Source: Colius striatus (lineage: Eukaryota > Chordata > Aves > Coliiformes > Coliidae). From it: 64,000 nt of DNA. Shown here one piece after another: positions 55,540 through 64,000 of this stretch. The number at the start of each line of letters is the position of its first letter. Position 1 is the first letter of the stretch. The DNA is taken from assembly GCF_028858725.1 (NCBI RefSeq), contig NC_084766.1, forward strand, positions 25,775,001 through 25,839,000, in the 5' to 3' direction. Under the pieces are notes generated by a model that ran no database searches, was not told the origin of the DNA, and saw nothing but the letters and a program-made list of their open reading frames with translations. The translations under genes were made by a program, and so were the position numbers.

Positions 55540-55830
55540 AGCTCGGCAGCACTGCCGTGCAGGAGGAGTGGCGCAGGGACAGCAATACAGCAATGGAGAC
55601 AGCAAGTGCAAATCCAAGCACTCGTTCATTCCGAAAAGCTGCAAGAAACCACCAGGAGATTCTCCTCGGCAGGCACGTTCCGGGCAGGTGGCTGCAGAAC
55701 GTGCCCGTTTGACCGCCCGTGTCAATCCACCACAGCTCGGATTTTAACAGCAAACTGCTAACTGCGAAGTGTCGCGCTGCTCAGCAAGTCAGCTTACCTC
55801 ATCTCTCACCGATGTGCTCCTCGTTTAGTT
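55540..55830. promoter_or_regulatory. CpG-rich island in NT5C2 5' intron
   Basis: By eye this stretch has about 20 CpG in 290 bp inside a region that is otherwise AT-rich and CpG-poor. On the - strand a good splice donor, GAG|GTAAGC, sits at about 55797. It could be an alternative NT5C2 promoter or first exon, an enhancer, or an unmethylated remnant. There is no recognisable protein. Confidence 0.35.
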
Positions 55831-58800
55831 CGCAGCAGTCTGATTCATCTACTTGACTGAATCACATTACACAATTCCTTTAAAGCTTCTCTAGTACCGA
55901 TGCAATTTTGCTTGGATCTGATTTGACTTCAGAAGATCATTATGTCTGAACCAAGCCTTAAAGTACTGTATATCTTCTTGGACAGTGCTCTAGAAAACAC
56001 ATCTGTGGCTAATTTAACCAGTCACTGGATATCGTTGTTGTTCCACACAAATCCACTTGGAATACAGTTTCTCTGGCAATAGTATACTTTCCCCCTAACC
56101 TTGCACACTCTCTCTGGGAGTCACAGTTTCCTGGCAAAGTGCCTGCCTTTGACAATGGGTCTTGTCACTAAGGGGCCTCAGAGGTTATAGATGACGCTCT
56201 TTTCTGATAGATTTATGTATTACCTAAACAAGGCAAAGTGATGGGGAAAAAAATGGAAACTAGTAAAGAAATGTCTTTTGGAAATATGAGATGGGATAGT
56301 AAATCACTCAAATTCTCTCCTGAAATAGCTGGCTTTTAAGTAGGTGGAGCAAATTATCCAAATCTGCAGTTTGAATCCCTGTTTGTCTTTTAACATCACG
56401 ATAGCTCTGATTTACAAGAGGCCAAGACAAAATGCTATTTGGTACTAAACACAGTCTCATACTTTGCATAATGATGATGATTACATTCTGTTGCTGCTGA
56501 TGCCAGGGAGCATTATTTATTAGCTAATTCAAGTACTCAATTCCTGATCTCATGTTTGTACAGTTTGTTCTGAAAGTAGGGAGACTTAAGAAGGAATCAC
56601 ATACCTCCAGGAGATACTAGTAATGCTTTTTGTCCAACCTAAAGAGTCCCAATTTTCCTCTTGCCCTTAGGCTTAGTGCCCAGAGCACAGTTTTCCGTCC
56701 TTCTGAACAGGACAGGAATAGGAAATTTAAAGAAGCTCAGAGGAGCATTTCAGCATTGTGACATTTGGGAACAGTTTGAGGACACAAAACAAGCACCAAG
56801 AAGGAGTTGAATGCGCTTATAACAAGAGTAATACGACAGTGGCTGTGAAAGGCGAAAACAAGGGAGCTGACCCAAGAGATCTCTTCCAGTCCAGCCTGCC
56901 TATGTTTAGATGATGACAACACCAAACTGACCAAAACCTTTGATAGATCTCTAAGCCTCTGACAATTTTTCATCACTTGCTTTCTGAGTATTTACAAACT
57001 GAACCCCGAGACTAAAAAAAACCAAAAAATCCAAACCAGCACACATTGATACTGAAGATCTGCAAAAGTTTACTGGAGGCAATGAAATGAACAACATCTA
57101 TTAGAGTACTTTTGTTCCAAAATGAGTCTTATGACTAAAACATGAAAATTATTACACCAGCCCCCTCTTGTTAACAGCTGGTGAACATCTCTCTTTCTCC
57201 ATCAACTCGTAAATATTGCCTATGACCTAGAAACTGTACGTGGCAGGGTATGATCATGCCCCAACAGTGCACAGGACCTGGCAGATTTCAAGGCGTCCTA
57301 CTGACTGATTTGACATGGTAATTATTACTTCACTCACTAGTGCTGGACTGAAACAGAGCAAATATTTTTAAAAGCTAAAGAAGGCTATTACACAACATGT
57401 TCAGGACAGAAAATAAGAACACTTTAATCAATTTAAGCTTGGATATGCCTTGGCAGATTAAACAGCAGACTAAACAGCAGCAAAAAAAGCCTGGAACCAA
57501 CTTCACTTCTTTTGTGAAGGCCCTACCAGACTCTGGGTTATTTCGTAGGCACTCAGGACCTCAGCTTTAGATCCTGATACAGGGAAGGCGTCTCCCATAA
57601 ACAGTGCCCTGCTAGACACAAGGGGGCTAAGCAGACACAAATATTTACTGCCAGAAGCTGACCAACTTAACTCAGGGGGGCTTACATCTACGATGAGATT
57701 AAATCACCAGGATAGTTTCTAGGCAGAGTCAGGTGCTTCTCAGAAGCTGCACACTTAGCCTGTTTCAAAGCTGCGCTTAGGTGCTAATAGGAGGTATGTT
57801 CAGCCTGATTTCAACACCACCACTCAAATGTGTCTGTTAGCTACAAAAATGGAATGTCTCCATAGAAGACATGATATGGAGAAATGGCAAGAGCTGGTTT
57901 TAATGATTATAAAGCAAATCCAACACTAAGATTCTAAGAAGCCTAACCACCTGAGAGAAGAGATCCTCTGGTCTCTAAAGGAAAAGACAAGTTTCTTACA
58001 GCTCATCTAGATACACAAGTGAAAGAAGCTTCTGGATTAGAAAAGTCAAGATAATGTCAGAGTAGAGGAAAACTAAAATCACCCAACATTTTTAGGTAAG
58101 GAAGTTTTAATCTAGAATAATTTTTCCACTTGCCAGAATCAGGAGAAATCACACTTTCCCTTCCCCTGACTTTAAGGCTTTTTTTCCCATTCAGAAAAGA
58201 ACTATTTTAACCAGGAGCATTGGAGTTAAAAATTAAACTGGTTTAAAAATGGAACAGCACTGATCAGTAAGACAAATCAAACTGCTGGCATGGTATAAGA
58301 ACATCCTTTGTTCCTTGTGTTGAGAGGCAGAGGTGAGTATTGCCTAAACCCAACTCCACATCGATCTGCAACAGAACATCTCCTTAATAGGACAGTGCCC
58401 TTTTTTTTTTTGCCTTCATCATTCCCTCCTGAGGAAAAAACAAGCTTTATATTTCTGATTTGAGGAATACCCCTGTGAATTTCCCACAGTTTTGGATTTC
58501 CCGTGCAGTGTGGCTGGAAAGTCCAAGGTGTTGGTGCTTGTGGAGAAGCCAGTTGAGAGACCATATCCAGCCCTGAGCCAGCATATGGCACAGCTGAGAG
58601 GCAAGAGCCTGGACTTGGGATGCTTTAGCCTGGCACAGGTCCACACCCTTAGAAAAACAGACCTGAGGAGTTTTCTAAGAGAAATCATGAAGCACATTTC
58701 CTCCCTAATGAATTGTTCTTCAAAGATTAAACCCTGCAGCTTGGACACAGCAGAAGGCTCTCAATGATGGCAGTATTTATTTTCTTTTTGAGCTCTACAA

Positions 58801-61800
58801 ATTGTGCTGGATAAGAGAAAAATGTGTTGTATTGCAAGGAAGAAGGAACTGCTGAGCATGCATGAAGGGAGTCACTGAGCCCCAGTATCTTCAGCATTGC
58901 AATTCACAGTCCCTCATATTTTTACAGGAAAATCAATCTCGGTTTTGTTACTGTTCCTGTCAATCAATTCTGAGGCAGGAACTTAAATCCCAACTTTCTT
59001 GAGTAACACAGATGAGGAGTGAATGCAGAGAGGGAGAAATGTTTTTGTTTTCTTTGTGAAAAATCTCAAAAGCATTCTGTGCCCTGAATGAAATTTCCAT
59101 GCATTATATTCTTGTAATATGACTGACAAAATAAACAAAATGCACAGAATTATACAACAAAGGAGCAACTTAGCACATGGCTCACAACAACTCCTCATAG
59201 TGAGAAAATGAAAATGAACAATGAGAGGGGAGGTTTCTGGACGAGAGGACATTTTAATGACTCTTTGTCAGGAGAGTATGCTTCACTGAAAATTAAATAA
59301 ATACAAAGAAACTTGCAACAGGGCTGACTGGAACAACAAATATAGTGTGAGCTGGCTAAGCATGACCTACATGTATGTTTAAAAAAAGGCTGTGGTAGAC
59401 GGTTGGGCTCGAACTCATCACAAATCAGAGACTAACTAGTCTAAAAGGCTCAGATTCCTGCTTCCTCAAAGTTTAGGCACCTTGGTCAGTCTTCACTTTA
59501 CGGGCAATTTCCGTGTGTTAATAACCTAGAAGAGTTAAAAAGAAATAAGAGGGAACTAGGTGGATTAGCTTTTAATAGCCTCACATGTCCAGGTTCCTCA
59601 TGGCCTCTTCAAGAAGGCTAATAATGAAAACAAAAAATTCCACTACTCTTATGACAACTGGATGTTCTCAGTATTACTGGCTACTCCCCAGACATTGCGT
59701 GGTTGGGGGAGATATCTCACTACATGTCATTATAGTTCTGGTTACAGGTGACTTCAACCAACAGCAGTGAACTCAGATGAAACTCCCACTGATTTATCTG
59801 GCACAAACCATGTAAGTAACCTCAAGAAGATAGTAACATATATCAAAATGTCTTATGTTTGGGTGCTGGATGCTTTGGTGCCTGTCTTAGAGGGGATAAG
59901 AAATAAACTGCTTTAAAGTACTAAAACCGAGGTAATAATTCTTTCGATCAGTCCTGCCTCTTTAGGCAGGTAATTACCATTCCATATATTATTATTTACC
60001 ATATAGTTTTGAGCTTTTTGGTTTTTTACAATGTTAGATTTTCAAAGTTGCATTTTATTCTGCCTGCAACCGAAGAGGAACATTGAGACAGGTCGGTATG
60101 TTTGGAATTGTATTTAGAGATAGTGTTTGGGCTCAAGACGACTTTAGGCAGGTGAAACAGTATCGGGGAGAAAGAAAAGGACTTCAAAATTTCGTGTCCA
60201 CTGTTAGTAACACTTCCAACATAGTGCTCTGAAATTTCACAACTGTCCTTGTACAATTATAGTGACATAAAACTAGAAAATCAGGATACAACTGGAACTT
60301 AAAAGTCTGATGAGGCAATATACAGAAAGACAACTACGAGCACTTCCCTCTGAAATTCAGCAGGAATCGGATGGAAGGAGATAGCCTTAGCCATTTCTGT
60401 TTCCATTGTTTGGGTTTTCTTCCCAGGCAACAACAAAGTGCCAAGGAGCTTGTATATGGCTTCCATCCCAAAATAACACCCATTGGATCCGTGAAACTAG
60501 AGATCAGGAGACATTTTCAATGTAATTTCTTTATTCTTACTTTGGCAAGTGTTCTGCTTTCTCATAAACTCACTCATTCTGCTGCCTTAAGGCTCCCCTC
60601 CTTCCTCTCTCCAATGTCCAAAGCACTAAAGCAAAATAACTGGTGAGCCACATGCTGGCCTCCACTACACACAGGCCACCACAGGAGTCCAAGGAGGTTG
60701 CCCAAAGACACGCGAGGACAGACCACAGCCAGCAGTGCTGACAGAGCTACCTCATTTACAGTTACATGACAACACCACACATCGCCCGTCTGAACGTGTG
60801 TCCAAAGAAAAGAGCATTTTCAGGATGGTAAAGATGTTTTTATCATGTGCCATCTCACTGAATTGATTGTTTTGAAGAGATTTCATATATAGATACCTAA
60901 GTAGATTACCAGTTTCAAGCCTCAAAGCCTACTTTATATAACATTTCCACCTGTTTACAATCACTGATGATCCAGCATCAATAAGAAACAAGAGAAGCAC
61001 TGAATAGTCTAAAGTTTACAATTTCAAACCAACTAAAATATACCTTTAACCCTAGAAATCAAAACAATCAATTGGTAATCCTTTTGGCGCTATTATATTC
61101 CCTTTCTTTTACCCAGGATCTCAGTGTACGTTAACAGCTTAAAACAAGTAGTTAACTCATATTACTACCACAAGATGAGTTGAAAGCAAACTGAAATATA
61201 AAGAAACTTAATCAATACTTAATGGCTATCCAGCAGGAGAATTAGGATTAGGAATCACGATGCCATATCCCTTGTGCTAACCAGTAAACAACAGAGCAAG
61301 AAAACAAAACTAAAACAACAGAAACTCCATGTTCAGGATGAGAAGTCTCAAATAACTCTGATGCAAAATGGTAAAGGCATCCCAAAGCCCGTATATTTAA
61401 CAAAAAGGCCATCTCAGCCTTACTGCCCTGTTAAGCCAAAACCACAGAATAAAAGTAAATGCAAATACCTGTTTCCTGCATCTTGATAACTGTCAGTAAC
61501 AAGAGTGGATGGAACACCAACTTTTTCCATTATTTGCTTTAACTAGATGTGGTTGCTATTTAAACCCTAACGAGTTATGTGAGATAATCCAGAGGGTGCC
61601 TAGAAATGCTCACTCAAAGTTAAAAAATAGACACTAGGGCAATTTGGTGGCTCAGAGTCAACCTAGTTCTTGCCTAATTACAATCACGTTAAATGACAGT
61701 ACTCCTCCAGAACAAATGACCTAGTGATTATCCTCTACCCGGAAAAGTCAACAAGCAGTGCATGAGGGAGGTGGCCTCACAACCACACTCACTAAGGAAA

Positions 61801-63076
61801 AGCCACTGAACTGCTACACATCCATTTTATTTCCGAATTAAAATGTATGTTGCCAATGGCACAGAAATGCAGTATCCTCTTACCAGTGACCTCTGTTAGA
61901 GAATGAATAACATCTAGCTTGTATATTAATTCATCTTTAGACCTCACCTCCAACAGGCGCCAACAATGTTGTATAACGACGTTGGGGCTGATAGTAACAC
62001 TAGCTAGGCAAAAGTCTTAGCTGAAGTCATCAGAAATCTCCTGAAGATAAAATCCCACCACTTCTACCCTACAGTTTTTTCTGATTCTTGGTGTTGTTTT
62101 TACAGCCCTTGAACTCTATAGCATAACATAGATGTTCCTATTTGCAAGCTTTACTTACTTCATCAATAACCTCAATACTCTCATTTCCTAAGCAGCTATA
62201 CAAACTGATCCAAACACCAAGTACAATTTTTAGGACAAAAACAGCTACAAGGGAAAACAGCTATTAATATTTGATTTTTAACATTCTTGCCTATGGCACT
62301 CAGACATGATCATGATGTAGTCGTCATACTCTGAGTCAGCCTGCATTACACCAGTAAAACCAGTCTCAACTGGGATTTCTGCCAATATTATATGTTGAAC
62401 ATATATCCATCAAGTATGGTACAATAAGAAGTGCAACACCTGAAAAAATACATTCCTAATATGAAAGATCAGAGTAAAATAAGACTATATTTTAGTATAT
62501 TATTAAAATATGACAGCATCTTCAGAGTTAATTTTATTTATGATTTTTTTTACTAAAGGGGTTTTTAAGTTTTATGCCCACAAGAACATTATTTTTATTT
62601 TTCAAAGTAAATTATTTTGCTGGGATTGGAAACTTTTCCCCTTATTTTATGCTGCTTCAACATTTACAACTCAAGCATATCCAAACTGCTGTGGTTCATG
62701 AGAACCAGAGAGTCAAATCAATTGGTCTGGTATCTCCATTGATATTTAAATAAGCATGAAGTAAATCAACAGAGAAACAAGATTTTAAAATTTCAGACTT
62801 CAGAAAACCAAATACTATCAGTAGCATTTAGAAAATCCCAATGAATGACTTTGAGCTCTGGGCTTCAAACACTGGTATCAAAAGCTGCCCTGATTATGTT
62901 CATCTGTAATGTGTCCCAGCTGCTCCAGCCTCCTAGACCAGGCCCATAAAATCACTGGGACCAGTTTTAAGGTAAAAAAAGGTGACAGCTTTAAATTCAA
63001 TGTTCTTTTTCATTGTTTTTGTTTCTAAAACACTTTAGATTCATGTTCTCAAGATTCTGTTCTTTAGTTGCTGAAG

Positions 63077-63149
63077 TAAGAAGAAAAAGAGACACAGAAA
63101 AAGAGACTGAAAGAGAAAGAAAGAAAAAAGAAGGAAAAGAAATAAAAGA
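63077..63149. repeat. Purine-rich (GAAA)n-like tract
   Basis: About 70 bp almost entirely A/G on the + strand (GAAAGAGAAAGAAAGAAAAA and similar). In NT5C2 transcript direction it is a long pyrimidine tract. Confidence 0.8.
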
Positions 63150-63561
63150 ATCTTAACAATTAATGCCTTGTCTTTGATGACTCTCGAAATTGGCAGTGCT
63201 TCAGCAATATCCCAGTGCCAAAGTATACCTGTATCTCACTGAAACAAATCTACATTCTAGGACTGATGACTGTGACCAGCACACACATTCTACATCTGAA
63301 CCATTATTAAAATATTTTAAAATATAATATAAAACAACAAGAGAGTCCTACTCAGTCATATTAAGTCTGCACTTTTAAGTAACATCACATCTGTTAACAC
63401 TAAGATTACAAAAAAGACCAGAAATAGAAATCTGACAACACTGCCTCTGGAATGAGGTTGTTTCAGATTCTTACAATACTGGATTAGCAAAATAACTCCC
63501 ATGAAACTGGTACACCAAAGCCATTAATAGCACAGACTTATACTACAGTCCTGGCATCAGG

Positions 63562-63618
63562 TTCTCTCATTCTCTCCTGTTCCCTCCCTCTCTCTCATTC
63601 TCTCCATCTCTCTCTTTT
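63562..63618. repeat. Pyrimidine-rich (CT)n-like tract
   Basis: About 57 bp almost entirely C/T on the + strand, with TCTCTCATTCTCTCC occurring twice in similar form. Confidence 0.8.
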
Positions 63619-64000
63619 TAAAAGAGGCCAGTAATTTCAAAACAAAAATGTGCCTCTCCTGAGTGTATTTCCAGTGTTGTGCCTTCCATGAAAGTTTGAA
63701 GTGCTAGCAACATTTCTGATCAATATGTTTTCAATAAGACATTTCTAGATTCTAAAAAAGGGTATGTAAACTGCACCACAGACTAATTTTGGACTACCAG
63801 ATCCCAGTTGCTAGTAGGGAACCTTCCTTTATATGAGTGCACTCTCATCCTCCAAAAGGAAATTCATTCTGAAAGTAAAATTTTCTTACATGATTAAGAG
63901 TAAACATGATGATGACTTGAATGTGTGAGCTCTTAGGGACAAGTATCACTTGTTGTAGATTCACTTCCTTTGGATGTGATACAACACTTAGCAAACTGTC

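Noticed and set aside
55395..55753. Overlapping 95- and 105-codon frames on opposite strands in the CpG-rich block.
   Set aside because: Neither has conserved protein features; the CpG content explains the low stop density.
61441..61486. - strand GAAACAG|GTATTTG donor considered as the missing NT5C2 start exon.
   Set aside because: The upstream sequence does not encode the NT5C2 N terminus in any frame.

Overview
This window is vertebrate nuclear DNA, most likely from a bird. Its coding content is split into short exons with GT-AG (and one GC-AG) introns. It carries a CR1 LINE 3' end with the ATTCTATG-type tail that is usual in birds, and otherwise few recent repeats. I see no bacterial operons, CRISPR arrays, tRNA or rRNA genes, or viral genes.

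Two convergent genes explain nearly all the supported content. On the + strand, from the left edge to about 22.1 kb, lies the 3' part of CNNM2, a CNNM-family magnesium-handling membrane protein. Six coding exons (723-14811) give the C-terminal 286 or so residues: the cyclic-nucleotide-binding-like (CNBH) domain and the C-terminal tail. A long inferred 3' UTR follows, ending near a poly(A) signal at 22105. The N-terminal exons (extracellular part, DUF21 membrane domain, CBS pair) lie off the left edge. On the - strand, from about 24.7 kb to the right edge, lies NT5C2, the cytosolic IMP/GMP-preferring 5'-nucleotidase cN-II. Sixteen coding exons (26120-54382) join without a frame break into 537 residues, equivalent to human residue 35 to the C terminus, with all four HAD-phosphatase motifs. 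The exon carrying the start codon and the 5' UTR was not found and probably lies beyond 64000. CNNM2 and NT5C2 are also convergent neighbours in the human 10q24 region, so this is conserved synteny.

Layout: 1-14.8 kb CNNM2 exons and introns, with a CR1 at about 6.46-6.72 kb; 14.8-22.1 kb GC-rich CNNM2 3' UTR; 22.1-24.7 kb short GC-rich intergenic gap; 24.7-26.1 kb NT5C2 3' UTR; 26.1-38.1 kb fifteen closely spaced NT5C2 exons; 38.1-54.3 kb one intron of about 16 kb with old transposon fossils and a perfect 24-bp palindrome; 54.3 kb the exon with the catalytic DMDYT motif; 54.4-64 kb AT-rich 5' intron of NT5C2.

The two proteins are not known to act in one pathway. One handles Mg2+ at the membrane and the other is a Mg2+-dependent purine nucleotidase in the cytosol. 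I found no convincing novel system. The points most worth checking are the GC-AG intron and 66-bp cassette exon of CNNM2, the 18-Glu tail of NT5C2, opposed poly(A) hexamers between the genes, a long open frame in the CNNM2 3' UTR, CpG-rich islands inside NT5C2 introns, and a LINE reverse-transcriptase fossil at 41.9 kb.
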